DNA of 64,000 nt from Rahnella inusitata (GTDB lineage Bacteria > Pseudomonadota > Gammaproteobacteria > Enterobacterales > Enterobacteriaceae): assembly GCF_003263515.1 (NCBI RefSeq), contig NZ_JYDE01000002.1, forward strand, positions 186,001-250,000, given 5' to 3'. The notes beneath the pieces were generated by a model. The model had not been told where the DNA came from, did no database searches, and saw only the letters and a list, made by a program, of their open reading frames with translations. The position numbers were made by a program, and so were the translations under genes. Of the stretch, positions 8,619 to 19,643 are shown piece by piece (position 1 is the first letter of the stretch; every line of letters begins with the position of its first letter).

Positions 8619-10421
8619 ATGAAGCATATACGAAATTTCTCCATTATTGCCCACATTGACCACGGTAAGTCGACGCTGTCCGACCGTATTATTCAAATTT
8701 GCGGTGGCTTGTCCGACCGTGAAATGGAATCTCAGGTCCTCGACTCGATGGATCTTGAGCGCGAACGCGGCATTACCATCAAAGCTCAGAGCGTAACCCT
8801 CGATTACAAAGCCAAAGATGGGCAAGTTTACCATCTGAACTTTATCGACACTCCCGGGCACGTTGACTTCTCCTATGAAGTTTCCCGTTCACTGGCTGCT
8901 TGCGAAGGCGCATTGCTGGTCGTGGATGCGGGGCAGGGCGTAGAGGCTCAGACTCTGGCTAACTGCTACACCGCGATGGAAATGAATCTGGAAGTCGTGC
9001 CGGTTCTTAATAAAATCGATTTGCCTGCGGCCGATCCCGATCGCGCTGCGCAGGAAATCGAAGACATCGTCGGTATTGATGCGACAGATGCGGTGCGTTG
9101 CTCTGCGAAAACCGGCGTCGGTGTTCCGGAAGTTCTGGAACGTCTGGTGCGCGATGTTCCGCCGCCAGAAGGCGATCCGGATGCTCCTCTGCAGGCGCTT
9201 ATCATCGACTCATGGTTCGATAACTACCTGGGCGTTGTCTCTCTGGTCCGTATTAAAAACGGCACCATGAAGAAGGGCGACAAGATTAAAGTAATGAGTA
9301 CCGGACAGGTTTATAACGCCGATCGTCTGGGTATCTTTACGCCGAAACGCGTTGATAAAGATATTCTTAACTGCGGTGAAGTAGGCTGGCTGGTCTGTGC
9401 GATTAAAGACATTCTGGGCGCACCGGTGGGTGATACCCTGACGCTGCAACGTAATCCTGCGGATAAAGTTCTGCCTGGTTTCAAGAAAGTAAAACCACAG
9501 GTTTACGCCGGTCTGTTCCCTGTTAGCTCCGATGATTACGAAAACTTCCGCGATGCGCTGGGTAAACTTAGCCTGAACGATGCCTCGTTGTTCTACGAAC
9601 CAGAGAGTTCTACCGCACTGGGCTTCGGTTTCCGTATTGGCTTCCTCGGCCTGCTGCATATGGAAATCATTCAGGAACGTCTGGAGCGCGAATACGATCT
9701 TGATCTGATTACCACTGCACCAACGGTTGTTTATGAAGTGGTGACCACCGGTAACGAAATCATCTACGTTGACAGCCCGTCTAAGCTCCCTGCGCTGAAT
9801 AATATTCTGGAATTACGCGAACCTATCGCTGAGTGTCATATGCTGATGCCTCAGGAATATCTGGGTAGCGTGATCACATTGTGTATTGAGAAACGTGGCG
9901 TACAGACGAATATGGTTTACCACGGTAACCAGGTTGCACTGACCTACGAAATCCCAATGGCAGAAGTGGTTCTCGATTTCTTTGACCGTCTGAAATCAAC
10001 TTCCCGTGGTTATGCCTCACTTGATTACAATTTCAAACGTTTCCAGGCTTCTGACATGGTACGTGTTGATGTTCTAATCAACGGCGAACGCGTGGATGCC
10101 TTGGCGCTGATCACTCACCGTGGCAACTCGCAAGGTCGCGGACGCCAGCTGGTTGAGAAGATGCAGGAGTTGATCCCGCGTCAGCAGTTCGACATTGCTA
10201 TTCAGGCGGCGATTGGTGCTCATATTATTGCTCGTTCAACTGTTAAACAGTTACGTAAAAACGTTTTAGCCAAGTGCTACGGCGGCGACGTCAGTCGTAA
10301 GAAGAAACTGTTGCAGAAGCAGAAAGATGGTAAGAAGCGCATGAAGCAGGTGGGTAACGTTGAGTTGCCTCAGGAAGCGTTCCTGGCCATTCTCCATGTG
10401 GGCAAAGACGGCAATAAATAA
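8619..10421 (+). CDS. lepA: Elongation factor 4 (LepA/EF4) GTPase
   Basis: Ribosome-associated translational GTPase implicated in initiation, back-translocation and 30S assembly. The 600-aa product begins [19 protein letters not shown] with G1 at residues 11-19, then DTPGH (G3) and NKID (G4). The LepA-specific C-terminal domain ([20 protein letters not shown]) is complete. The ATG at 8619 was chosen over upstream in-frame codons because it gives the family N-terminus. It is followed by lepB after 28 bp, the usual lepA-lepB operon. Confidence 0.97.
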   Translation: MKHIRNFSIIAHIDHGKSTLSDRIIQICGGLSDREMESQVLDSMDLERERGITIKAQSVTLDYKAKDGQVYHLNFIDTPGHVDFSYEVSRSLAACEGALLVVDAGQGVEAQTLANCYTAMEMNLEVVPVLNKIDLPAADPDRAAQEIEDIVGIDATDAVRCSAKTGVGVPEVLERLVRDVPPPEGDPDAPLQALIIDSWFDNYLGVVSLVRIKNGTMKKGDKIKVMSTGQVYNADRLGIFTPKRVDKDILNCGEVGWLVCAIKDILGAPVGDTLTLQRNPADKVLPGFKKVKPQVYAGLFPVSSDDYENFRDALGKLSLNDASLFYEPESSTALGFGFRIGFLGLLHMEIIQERLEREYDLDLITTAPTVVYEVVTTGNEIIYVDSPSKLPALNNILELREPIAECHMLMPQEYLGSVITLCIEKRGVQTNMVYHGNQVALTYEIPMAEVVLDFFDRLKSTSRGYASLDYNFKRFQASDMVRVDVLINGERVDALALITHRGNSQGRGRQLVEKMQELIPRQQFDIAIQAAIGAHIIARSTVKQLRKNVLAKCYGGDVSRKKKLLQKQKDGKKRMKQVGNVELPQEAFLAILHVGKDGNK

Positions 10422-10449
10422 ATCCTTAATTGAGTTGTAGGGAGTATGC

Positions 10450-11427
10450 ATGGCTAACATGTTTGCCCTGGTTCTGGCGATTGCAACGCTGGTTTCAGGG
10501 ATTATCTGGTGCCTTGACCGTTTCAAGCTTGCACCTGCTCGTCGGGCTAAAATTGCCAAAATTAAGGCCGAAACGGGCGGTGCCGTAGACGATACAACGC
10601 TGAACAAGGTGGCGAAGCAGCCGGGTTGGGTAGAAACCTGTGCTTCGGTATTCCCGGTTTTGTTAGTCGTGTTTGTGGTGCGTTCATTTATTTATGAACC
10701 CTTCCAGATCCCGTCAGGCTCCATGATGCCAACGCTGTTAATCGGCGATTTTATCGTGGTAGAAAAATATGCCTACGGTCTGAAAGATCCGATTACTCAG
10801 ACTAAACTTATCGAAACGGGCGAGCCGAAACGCGGTGATGTCGTGGTGTTCAAATATCCGCAGAACCCCAAAGTGGATTATATTAAACGCCTTGTAGGCT
10901 TACCGGGTGACCGGGTGACTTACGATCCTTTCAGTAAGCAAGTTACTATTCAGCCCGCGTGCAAAAGCGGCAGTAACTGTAATACCGCGCTGGCCGTGAC
11001 CTATGACGCCGGCGCTGCCAGTGATTTCGTTCAGACCTTCGGTCAGGCATCCGGTGGTGAAGCAAGCAGCGGATTCTTTGAAACCCCGCCGACGGCGAAT
11101 GTCCCTCAGGATGGCGTCCGTTTGGTTCAGTTCAATGAAACGCTGGGCAATGTTACTCATCATATTCTGACCGTGCCCGGCGCGCGTGACCAGTTAGGGG
11201 CTTATTATCAGCAACCGGGCCAGCCGATGGGCACCTGGGTTGTTCCGGCCGGCCATTACTTCATGATGGGCGATAACCGTGACAACAGCGCAGACAGCCG
11301 CTATTGGGGCTTTGTGCCAGAAAAGAACTTAGTGGGTAAAGCTTCTGCCATCTGGATGAGCTTTAAAAAACAAGAAGGTGAATGGCCTACCGGCGTTCGT
11401 TTAAGCCGTATCGGTGGAATACATTAA
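10450..11427 (+). CDS. lepB: Signal peptidase I LepB
   Basis: Inner-membrane serine protease that removes signal peptides from Sec- and Tat-exported proteins. The 325-aa product has two N-terminal membrane helices (about residues 3-22 and 62-80) and a periplasmic catalytic domain. The nucleophile Ser91 lies in PSGSMMPTLLIGD and the general base Lys146 in DYIKRLVGLPGD. Box E (GDNRDNSADSRYWG) is also intact. The ribosome site GGGAG is 6 nt before the ATG. Co-transcription with lepA is likely. Confidence 0.97.
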   Translation: MANMFALVLAIATLVSGIIWCLDRFKLAPARRAKIAKIKAETGGAVDDTTLNKVAKQPGWVETCASVFPVLLVVFVVRSFIYEPFQIPSGSMMPTLLIGDFIVVEKYAYGLKDPITQTKLIETGEPKRGDVVVFKYPQNPKVDYIKRLVGLPGDRVTYDPFSKQVTIQPACKSGSNCNTALAVTYDAGAASDFVQTFGQASGGEASSGFFETPPTANVPQDGVRLVQFNETLGNVTHHILTVPGARDQLGAYYQQPGQPMGTWVVPAGHYFMMGDNRDNSADSRYWGFVPEKNLVGKASAIWMSFKKQEGEWPTGVRLSRIGGIH

Positions 11428-11440
11428 TTCTTGCTGTTGC

Positions 11441-11503
11441 TGCCCGGAATAATTCGAGTTGCAGGAGGTGAAAGCCCCTGCAACTTCAGTAATGACGGGC
11501 ATA
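11441..11503. repeat. Internally deleted ERIC-like palindromic element
   Basis: About 63 bp with imperfect inverted arms. TGCCCGGAATAATTCGAGTT then GCAGG faces CCTGC then AACTTCAGTAATGACGGGCA, with 19 of 25 positions pairing, around an 11-nt loop. The arms resemble the ends of the ERIC-type repeat at 55216-55341, but its central core is missing. The element is transcribed in the lepB 3' region and folds into a strong hairpin without a U-tract. Confidence 0.55.
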
Positions 11504-11559
11504 TTAGCGCAGCATTAAATATCCACACGTTGTAGAATAACCCTTCGGGCGATAAAAGT

Positions 11560-11607
11560 TGGCTCTTCAGATTTTAATTTCATATTGAAAATGCACTGAG
11601 AGAGCCA
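11560..11607 (+). promoter_or_regulatory. rnc leader stem-loop, probable RNase III autoregulation site
   Basis: Three consecutive paired blocks form one long stem: TGGCTCT/AGAGCCA, TCAG/CTGA and ATTTT/AAAAT, with small bulges and a 12-nt loop. It starts about 140 nt before the rnc ATG. In E. coli RNase III cleaves a stem-loop in its own leader and destabilises the message, so this hairpin is the natural equivalent. The cleavage itself is inferred. Confidence 0.6.
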
Positions 11608-11697
11608 CTGCAAACGAAACAGCTTTGGATTGGCTTAGGGCGAAGCAGGCCTGTTCCGTATGCTGAAGTTTTTGACGCATTCTTGATCTATTGGTAA

Positions 11698-13283
<1,586 letters not shown>

Positions 13284-13294
13284 GGTCCGCGCCT

Positions 13295-14032
13295 ATGGAA
13301 GGCTGGCAACGCGCATTTGTTTTGCATGGGCGACCTTACAGTGAAACCAGTCTCATGCTGGATCTTTTCACTGAAGGACAAGGGCGGGTGCGCATACTGG
13401 CAAAAGGTGCGCGCGGCCGCCGGTCCAATCTGAAAGGCTGCTTGCAGCCTTTTACGCCTTTACTGGTTCGCTGGAGCGGGCGGGGAGAAGTGAAAACCCT
13501 GCGTAACGCCGAGCCGGTCTCTCTGGCACTTCCTCTCTCGGGTCTGATGCTTTACAGCGGCCTGTACGTTAACGAACTGGTTTCCCGCGTGCTCGAACAG
13601 GAAGCTAACTACTCTTCGTTATTCTTCGATTATCTCAATTGTCTGCAAAATTTGGCGGGTGCGACCGGCTCTCCGGAATATGCGCTGCGTCAGTTTGAAC
13701 TCGCACTGCTGCATCATCTGGGTTACGGCGTAGATTTTCTGCATTGTGCGGGCAGCGGCGAAGAAGTCAGTGACACCATGACCTATCGTTATCGCGAAGA
13801 GAAAGGGTTTATCGCCAGTCTGGTGATCGACAATTCAAGCTTTACCGGTAAAGATTTGAAAGCGTTGGCCAGTCGTGATTTCCCCGATGTAGCCACTCTG
13901 CGCGCCGCCAAACGTTTTACCCGTATTGCGCTCAAGCCCTATCTCGGCGGTAAGCCGCTGAAAAGCCGTGAGCTGTTTCGCCAGTTTCAGGTCAAAAAGC
14001 CTGTCGCACCTTCTGACAATTCTGCCAGCTAA
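13295..14032 (+). CDS. recO: DNA repair protein RecO
   Basis: Recombination mediator that loads RecA onto SSB-coated single-stranded DNA in the RecFOR pathway. From ATG 13295 the product is 245 aa and starts [14 protein letters not shown], matching the family. The frame is open upstream into era (13229) but without similarity. The N-terminal OB-fold is followed by the helical C-terminal part ([20 protein letters not shown]). It is the third gene of the rnc operon. Confidence 0.95.
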   Translation: MEGWQRAFVLHGRPYSETSLMLDLFTEGQGRVRILAKGARGRRSNLKGCLQPFTPLLVRWSGRGEVKTLRNAEPVSLALPLSGLMLYSGLYVNELVSRVLEQEANYSSLFFDYLNCLQNLAGATGSPEYALRQFELALLHHLGYGVDFLHCAGSGEEVSDTMTYRYREEKGFIASLVIDNSSFTGKDLKALASRDFPDVATLRAAKRFTRIALKPYLGGKPLKSRELFRQFQVKKPVAPSDNSAS

Positions 14033-14136
14033 TTTTTTCCCCGGACTACACGCCACTGCACCCCAGGGTGTAAACTGCGGAAATTGGTTTTTTTCAACCA
14101 CTCTTAAATTAATCCATTCTTAAATCTGGAGCTGTT

Positions 14137-14868
14137 ATGGCTGAGTTGCTGTTAGGCGTTAACATTGATCATGTCGCGACACTGCGTAATGCACGCGGTA
14201 CGGCTTACCCTGATCCGGTTCAGGCGGCGTTTATTGCTGAGCAGGCGGGAGCTGACGGGATCACCGTTCACCTGCGCGAAGACCGTCGCCATATCACCGA
14301 TCGTGATGTCCGTCTTCTGCGTCAGACCATCCAGACCCGCATGAATCTCGAAATGGCGGTGACCGATGAAATGGTCGGCATTGCCTGTGAAATTCTGCCG
14401 CATTTCTGCTGCCTGGTTCCGGAAAAACGTGAAGAAGTGACCACAGAAGGCGGGCTGGACGTTGCCGGGCAGATCGACAAAATGACCGTCGCCGTCTCCC
14501 GTCTCAGTGAAGCCGGCATTCTGGTTTCCCTGTTTATCGATGCGGATCTGCGCCAGATCGACGCTGCCGTTGCCGTGGGTGCGCCTTATATCGAAATTCA
14601 TACCGGTGCGTATGCCGAAGCGAAAACTGACCTTGAGCGCCAGGCTGAGCTTCAGCGTATTAAACAAGGTGCCGCCTATGCCGCGGGCAAAGGGCTGAAA
14701 GTGAACGCCGGCCACGGGCTGACTTACCACAACGTACAACCGATCGCTGCGATGCCAGAGATGCACGAGCTGAACATTGGCCACGCCATTATTGGTCAGG
14801 CCGTGATTGATGGTTTATCGGGTGCCGTACGTGAAATGAAAAACCTGATGCGGGAAGCGCGCCGTTAA
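14137..14868 (+). CDS. pdxJ: Pyridoxine 5'-phosphate synthase PdxJ
   Basis: Condenses 1-deoxy-D-xylulose 5-phosphate with 3-amino-2-oxopropyl phosphate, the last ring-forming step of vitamin B6 synthesis. The 243-aa TIM barrel has the N-terminal [17 protein letters not shown] segment and the loop HLREDRRHI. The phosphate-binding C-terminal region [16 protein letters not shown] is also visible. A ribosome site (TGGAG) lies 7 nt before the ATG. Its last base is the first base of acpS, so the two are translationally coupled, as in E. coli. Confidence 0.96.
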   Translation: MAELLLGVNIDHVATLRNARGTAYPDPVQAAFIAEQAGADGITVHLREDRRHITDRDVRLLRQTIQTRMNLEMAVTDEMVGIACEILPHFCCLVPEKREEVTTEGGLDVAGQIDKMTVAVSRLSEAGILVSLFIDADLRQIDAAVAVGAPYIEIHTGAYAEAKTDLERQAELQRIKQGAAYAAGKGLKVNAGHGLTYHNVQPIAAMPEMHELNIGHAIIGQAVIDGLSGAVREMKNLMREARR

Positions 14869-15248
14869 TGAGTATTTTAGGTTTAGGTACGGATATCGTT
14901 GAGATAACCCGTATCGAAGCAGTGATTGCACGCAGCGGCGACCGGCTGGCAAAACGTATCTTGTGCGCCAATGAATGGGCTGTCTATCAGCAGCATCAGC
15001 AGCCGGTTCGCTTTCTGGCAAAGCGTTTTGCAGTGAAAGAAGCCGCGGCGAAAGCGCTGGGCACGGGCATCCGTAACGGGCTGGCGTTTGAACAGTTTGA
15101 AGTGGTGAATGATGTGCTGGGAAAACCGGGGCTGATATTTCACGCCCGTGCCGCAGAAATGGCGGCGGAGCTGGGCGTGAAAAACGTGCATGTGACGCTG
15201 GCCGATGAGCGACGTTACGCGTGCGCCACGGTGATCATCGAAAATTGA
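14868..15248 (+). CDS. acpS: Holo-[acyl-carrier-protein] synthase AcpS
   Basis: Transfers the 4'-phosphopantetheine arm of CoA to Ser36 of acyl carrier protein. The 126-aa product has the two family motifs [11 protein letters not shown] (metal-binding Asp9) and [15 protein letters not shown]. It overlaps pdxJ by one base. It converges on yfhL with only one base between the stops, and no terminator is visible between them. Confidence 0.96.
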   Translation: MSILGLGTDIVEITRIEAVIARSGDRLAKRILCANEWAVYQQHQQPVRFLAKRFAVKEAAAKALGTGIRNGLAFEQFEVVNDVLGKPGLIFHARAAEMAAELGVKNVHVTLADERRYACATVIIEN

Positions 15249-15249
15249 A

Positions 15250-15504
15250 TTACACGGCGTGATGCAGTACGACGAATTTGTCCCAAAGCTGCTCGTTGGA
15301 TTCGGTGTGTTGCGGATTGATGATGATCGTGTTGTCGATCGGGCAGACGCTCTGGCAGGTCGGCTTGTCGTAGTGGCCGACACATTCCGTACAGCGATCG
15401 CTGTCAATTTCGTAAATCTCATTGCCCATCGAGATCGCCTGATTCGGGCACTCCGGTTCGCACATATCGCAGTTAATGCATTTGTGTGTGATCAGCAGGG
15501 CCAT
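15250..15504 (-). CDS. yfhL: Ferredoxin-like 2[4Fe-4S] protein YfhL
   Basis: Small (84 aa) cytoplasmic electron carrier. Two cysteine clusters are visible: CINCDMCEPECP near the N-terminus and CTECVGHYDKPTCQSVCP, the latter with the insertion typical of the Allochromatium-type ferredoxins. The C-terminal extension is family-typical. It lies directly after acpS on the opposite strand, as in E. coli. Confidence 0.93.
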   Translation of the reverse strand: MALLITHKCINCDMCEPECPNQAISMGNEIYEIDSDRCTECVGHYDKPTCQSVCPIDNTIIINPQHTESNEQLWDKFVVLHHAV

Positions 15505-15604
15505 AACGTTTCTCGTATCTTCAATAATCAGGGCGCGCAGTATACCAGAATTGCGCTGGCATAGTTTCCGTGCCAGCGCCTTTCCACGCCTGAACTGATC
15601 CTGA

Positions 15605-16453
15605 TCAAACCAGCTTTTTTACTAATTCTTCGCTGTGGCGGATCCGCTCCGGCGCATGTTCCGTATCCTGCTGAACCAGTGCGACGAACAGCAGATCGGT
15701 CAGTGAATATTGCGCGGTGGTTGCCGAGAGCGCGGCACCTCGCGTAGCCGGTAATTCGGCGACGGTATACAGGCAGTGGTCGGCCTGCTGTTGTAGCGTA
15801 TTGGGTGTAAAACCGGTGATCGCCAGTACTTTCGCACCGCTTTCACGTGCGACCCTCGCCGCCAGATTTATTTCACTGCGCTCGCCGCTCGATGAAATCG
15901 CCAGCAGCAAATCCTTTTTAGACAGCGCCTGCACAGTGGCGATAAGCACATGAGTGTCGGATTCGGCGATAGCTGTCACGCCGATTTTCAGCAGCTTATA
16001 CGCCAGATCCTTCGCGACCAGACCGGACGCACCGATGCCCGTCAGCACAATTTTTCTGGCATCGGCCAGCATGGATAAGCCAATCTTTAACCGGGGCTCA
16101 CCGTTAATATCCAGCGTGGCGCGCAACGCCGCCTGTTTTTCTGCCAGCAATTTCTCCCCGACCACATGCAAACTGTCCGTGCTGAGGATCTGATTGTGCA
16201 CCGTCACAGGCGCATTGTTTTTCGGGGAGGCCAGCGATTCGCTCATCGCCAGTTTCAACGCAGGAAAACCTTTATACCCTAATTTTTGTGCGAACTTCAC
16301 GACGCCTGACTGGCTGACGCCCGCCATTTCCGCCAGTTTCTGCGAGCTCAGATGGCGTGCTTTATCCGGCTGTTCCAGTAAGAAATCGGCCAGCTTGCGG
16401 TCATTTTGTGCCAGCGTTGGGTAGAGCTGGCGGATCCGAATCATACAACTCAT
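15605..16453 (-). CDS. yfhH: RpiR/MurR-family transcriptional regulator (YfhH)
   Basis: The 282-aa product has an N-terminal helix-turn-helix of the RpiR type (LSSQKLAEMAGVSQSGVVKFAQ, given here in two parts: LSSQKLAEMAG and VSQSGVVKFAQKLG, about residues 34-58). A C-terminal SIS sugar-phosphate-binding domain follows (GIGASGLVAKDLAYKLLKIG, then SSSGERSEIN). It matches E. coli YfhH along its whole length, including the N-terminus. Here it is divergent from murQ-murP, which makes N-acetylmuramic acid 6-phosphate a likely effector. That link is inferred from position and from the operator-like repeats between the genes. Confidence 0.9.
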   Translation of the reverse strand: MSCMIRIRQLYPTLAQNDRKLADFLLEQPDKARHLSSQKLAEMAGVSQSGVVKFAQKLGYKGFPALKLAMSESLASPKNNAPVTVHNQILSTDSLHVVGEKLLAEKQAALRATLDINGEPRLKIGLSMLADARKIVLTGIGASGLVAKDLAYKLLKIGVTAIAESDTHVLIATVQALSKKDLLLAISSSGERSEINLAARVARESGAKVLAITGFTPNTLQQQADHCLYTVAELPATRGAALSATTAQYSLTDLLFVALVQQDTEHAPERIRHSEELVKKLV

Positions 16454-16514
16454 GCTGGGTTTTCCCCGTTCCTCAAAATACCGACATCACGTTTTACTGA
16501 TTATGTTCTTTAAA

Positions 16515-16584
16515 GTAGCAAATATTCCTCGCATTGATGAATAAAATATTCAAGTATTGTGTAATTAATTTGAATTAAAAATTC
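16515..16584. promoter_or_regulatory. Candidate regulator operators between yfhH and murQ
   Basis: Two near-identical 13-bp palindromes, GAATAAAATATTC (16539-16551) and GAATTAAAAATTC (16572-16584), lie 33 bp apart, about three helical turns. A weaker third copy, GTAGCAAATATTC, lies at 16515-16527. The last strong site ends at the murQ ribosome site. The spacing and the divergent genes suggest binding sites for YfhH. Confidence 0.5.
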
Positions 16585-16595
16585 AGGAGTGTGCA

Positions 16596-17501
16596 ATGAA
16601 TCAAACGATGAACTTAGGTGCTCTGGTTTCAGAGAGCCGTAACCCGGATACGATGAATCTGGATGAAATGTCTACGTTGGATCTGGTGACCTGCTTTAAC
16701 CGGGAAGACCGCAAGGTGCCGGAGGCGATCGATAAGGTACTTCCGCAAATCGCCCAGGCTGTCGATAAGGCTGCCGCCTCATTTAAAGCCGGAGGGCGCC
16801 TGATTTATCTTGGCGCAGGAACCAGCGGCCGTCTGGGCGTGCTGGATGCATCCGAGTGCCCTCCGACGTTTGGCGTCCCGCACACCATGGTCATTGGCCT
16901 GATTGCCGGTGGGCCGGGTGCGATGCTTAAAGCCGTGGAAGGCGCGGAAGACAACGAAGCGCTGGGGGTCGAAGATTTAAAAAATCTCAATCTGACCGCC
17001 AAAGATACGGTGGTGGGTCTTGCGGCCAGCGGGCGGACACCTTATGTCATTGGTGCGCTGCGTTACGCTACGCAACTCGGTTGCTCCACCGTCGCGATTT
17101 CCTGCAACCCTGATTCGCCGATTGCCCGTGAAGCCAGTATCGCGATTTCGCCGGTCGTCGGTCCGGAAGCGCTGACCGGTTCCACTCGTCTGAAATCCGG
17201 CACCGCGCAGAAACTGGTGCTGAATATGATTTCAACCGGCGCGATGGTCAAAACCGGTAAGGTCTATCAGAACCTGATGGTGGATGTGAAAGCGACCAAC
17301 GTTAAGCTGGTCGATCGCGCCTGCCGCATTGTGGTTGAAGCCACCGGAGCTGCGCGGGAAGCCGCTGAACAGGCTTTGTCAGAAACCGAATTCGAAGTGA
17401 AACCGGCGATTCTGATGTTGCTGGCGGGGATCGATGCGCAGCAGGCAATTGCGCGTCTGACAAAACACAATGGATTCCTGCGCGCAGCTCTGGCGGATTA
17501 A
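16596..17501 (+). CDS. murQ: N-acetylmuramic acid 6-phosphate etherase MurQ
   Basis: Cleaves the lactyl ether of MurNAc-6-phosphate to GlcNAc-6-phosphate and D-lactate in murein recycling. The 301-aa SIS-domain protein carries the signature [21 protein letters not shown] (from GAGTSGRLG at about residue 73). The second sugar-phosphate loop is [16 protein letters not shown]. The ATG follows an AGGAG site. murP follows 16 bp after the stop, forming an operon. Confidence 0.96.
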   Translation: MNQTMNLGALVSESRNPDTMNLDEMSTLDLVTCFNREDRKVPEAIDKVLPQIAQAVDKAAASFKAGGRLIYLGAGTSGRLGVLDASECPPTFGVPHTMVIGLIAGGPGAMLKAVEGAEDNEALGVEDLKNLNLTAKDTVVGLAASGRTPYVIGALRYATQLGCSTVAISCNPDSPIAREASIAISPVVGPEALTGSTRLKSGTAQKLVLNMISTGAMVKTGKVYQNLMVDVKATNVKLVDRACRIVVEATGAAREAAEQALSETEFEVKPAILMLLAGIDAQQAIARLTKHNGFLRAALAD

Positions 17502-17517
17502 AGCAAAGGGGATAAGC

Positions 17518-18894
17518 ATGGCGACGGCGATGAACAAAACTCACCTGCTGGCTTCGAAGATCTTGCAGGGTGTGGGCGGTGAAGCAAATATCAGTAAGCT
17601 GGAAAACTGCATGACGCGCGTACGCGTGGAAGTGCATGACGACGGGCTTCTGGATCTGGCCAGCCTGAAAACGCTGGAAGGTATAAAGGGCTATCTGAAG
17701 CAGGGAGAGCAGCATCAGTTTATTGTCGGTCCGGGTGCGGCGGCAAAAGTCGTGGACGCCATGCGGTTACAGCTCAGCCCGGTGCGCACTGGCTCTGGTG
17801 AAAACGACATCGCGCGTAATAAGGCCAATGCGAAAGCCAAATATTCCGCACCAATGAGCGGAGCGCTGCGCAAACTGGCAGATGTCTTTATCCCGCTTAT
17901 TCCGGCTTTTATCGCCTCTGGCCTGATCATGGGCATCATCAATCTGCTTAAACGGCCTGATATTGCCGGTTCGATTGCGACAGAATATCCGAATATTCTC
18001 GGGCTGCTGGCGGTATTCGGCGGTGCAGTGTTTGCCATCATGAATATTCTGGTCGGTGTGAACGCCGCGCGGGTATTCGGTGGTTCGCAGGCGATGGGGG
18101 GCGTGATGGCGGGGATCCTCTCGAGCCCGGCGTTGGCGCAAATCACCTTATTCGGGGAAACACTTCAGCCTGGCCGTGGCGGCGTGATTGCCGTGTTGCT
18201 GGTCGTTGCGCTGATGTGCTGGCTGGAAAAACGCCTGCGGCAGTGGTTGCCGGAATCCGTTGAGCTGATCCTCAATCCGCTGATCACCACGCTGATTACG
18301 GCGACGCTGGCGATCATTATCCTGCAACCGCTCGGCGGACTCATCTCTGACGGTATCGCGCATGGCGTGAATATCGCCATCGACAAAGGCGGTTTGCTGG
18401 TCGGCGCTATTCTGGCTGGGGCGTTTTTACCGCTGGTACTCTCAGGTTTACATCAGGGGCTGGTGCCGATCCACGTCGAGCTGATTCAGGCGCACGGTTC
18501 CAATCCACTGTTACCGATCCTGGCAATGGCCGGCGTCGGGCAGGTGGGGGCGGCGATTGCGGTCTATATGAAAACCCGCAATGCACGGTTGAAAAAAGTG
18601 ATTAAAGGCGCCTTGCCAGTCGGCATTTTGGGCATCGGTGAGCCACTGATATTTGGCGTGACATTGCCACTCGGGCGACCTTTTATCGGCGCATGTCTGG
18701 GCGGAGCCGTCGGCGGTGCGCTAATCTGTTATTGGAAAGTCGCGACGGTAATCACTTTTGGAATTTCAGGATTGCCGCTGGCGCTGACCATTGTTTCCGG
18801 CAAAGTGATGTTGTATCTGGCAGGTTTAGTCATTACGGTATTAGCTGGTTTTATATTTACCTGGATGATGGGGTTCAACGATCCCGAGGAGTAA
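17518..18894 (+). CDS. murP: PTS N-acetylmuramic acid transporter EIIBC (MurP)
   Basis: Imports and phosphorylates MurNAc to MurNAc-6-phosphate, the MurQ substrate. From ATG 17518 it is 458 aa. The N-terminal IIB domain has the phospho-accepting Cys31 in LENCMTRVRV. The rest is a IIC domain with about ten hydrophobic segments and the sugar-site motif GILGIGEPLIFGVTLPLGRP. No IIA domain is fused, so it must use a separate EIIA (Crr in E. coli). The ATG has a GGGGATAAGC context; an upstream in-frame codon at 17470 lies inside murQ. Confidence 0.95.
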   Translation: MATAMNKTHLLASKILQGVGGEANISKLENCMTRVRVEVHDDGLLDLASLKTLEGIKGYLKQGEQHQFIVGPGAAAKVVDAMRLQLSPVRTGSGENDIARNKANAKAKYSAPMSGALRKLADVFIPLIPAFIASGLIMGIINLLKRPDIAGSIATEYPNILGLLAVFGGAVFAIMNILVGVNAARVFGGSQAMGGVMAGILSSPALAQITLFGETLQPGRGGVIAVLLVVALMCWLEKRLRQWLPESVELILNPLITTLITATLAIIILQPLGGLISDGIAHGVNIAIDKGGLLVGAILAGAFLPLVLSGLHQGLVPIHVELIQAHGSNPLLPILAMAGVGQVGAAIAVYMKTRNARLKKVIKGALPVGILGIGEPLIFGVTLPLGRPFIGACLGGAVGGALICYWKVATVITFGISGLPLALTIVSGKVMLYLAGLVITVLAGFIFTWMMGFNDPEE

Positions 18895-18898
18895 CGGA

Positions 18899-19537
18899 TT
18901 GACAACGAAGCCTGACCGACGGGTAGTGTTTTTTGATCTTGATGGCACGCTGCATCAGCAGGATATGTTTGGATCCTTCTTACGTTTCCTGCTTTGGCGT
19001 ATGCCGCAAAATCTGATTCTGGTGGTGCCTTTACTGCCGCTGATTGGGCTGGGGCTATTCTTTCAGGGGCGCGCGACCCGCTGGCCGATGAGCCTTTTGC
19101 TTTGGGCGATCACCTTCGGGCACAGCGAGGCGCGACTCAAGGCACTGGAGTTGCAGTTTGTGAATACATTTCGCCAGAAAGTGGTGGAGTTCCCGGTGGT
19201 TCAGCGACGGTTGCGGGAGTATCTCGACAGCGATGATACCGAAGTCTGGCTGATTACCGGGTCGCCGGAAAGTCTGGTGAAGCAGGTGTATCACGAATCG
19301 CTGTTTTTACCGCAGGTGAAACTGGTGGGCAGCCGGATTGCGCGGGCTAAAGGCGGCTGGGTTTTACCACTGCGTTGTCTCGGCGAAGAGAAGGTCGTAC
19401 AGCTGGAAAGCCGCATCGGTTCGCCACTGAAACTCTACAGCGGATACAGCGACAGCAAGCAGGACAACCCGTTGCTGTACTTTTGCGAGCACCGTTTTCG
19501 CGTCAGCAAACAGGGTGAGCTACAGCAGCTGGAATGA
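18899..19537 (+). CDS. pgpC: Phosphatidylglycerophosphatase C (HAD family)
   Basis: Dephosphorylates phosphatidylglycerophosphate to phosphatidylglycerol in membrane lipid synthesis (E. coli YfhB). The HAD nucleophile motif FFDLDGTLHQ lies at about residues 11-20. A hydrophobic membrane segment (ILVVPLLPLIGLGLFF) follows, with motif II LITGSPESLV and the C-terminal block YSGYSDSKQDNPLLYFCEHR. The start is a TTG behind a strong GAGGAG site, only 4 bp after the murP stop, so it is probably read with murQP. The 212-aa length equals the family. Confidence 0.93.
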   Translation: MTTKPDRRVVFFDLDGTLHQQDMFGSFLRFLLWRMPQNLILVVPLLPLIGLGLFFQGRATRWPMSLLLWAITFGHSEARLKALELQFVNTFRQKVVEFPVVQRRLREYLDSDDTEVWLITGSPESLVKQVYHESLFLPQVKLVGSRIARAKGGWVLPLRCLGEEKVVQLESRIGSPLKLYSGYSDSKQDNPLLYFCEHRFRVSKQGELQQLE

Positions 19538-19560
19538 CGTTTCCGGCTCTGCGCCTCGCA

Positions 19561-19597
19561 AACAGAAAAGGCCGGATTTCCGGCCTTTTCTGTTTTT
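19561..19597. terminator. Bidirectional terminator pgpC / alcohol dehydrogenase
   Basis: A perfect 15-bp stem (AACAGAAAAGGCCGG/CCGGCCTTTTCTGTT) with a 4-nt ATTT loop is followed by Ts. It is strong in both directions and lies between convergent genes. Confidence 0.95.
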
Positions 19598-19643
19598 CTT
19601 TCCCCGGCGATCCCGCCAGGGTTAAGAAACTTTCCTGGAAGGG

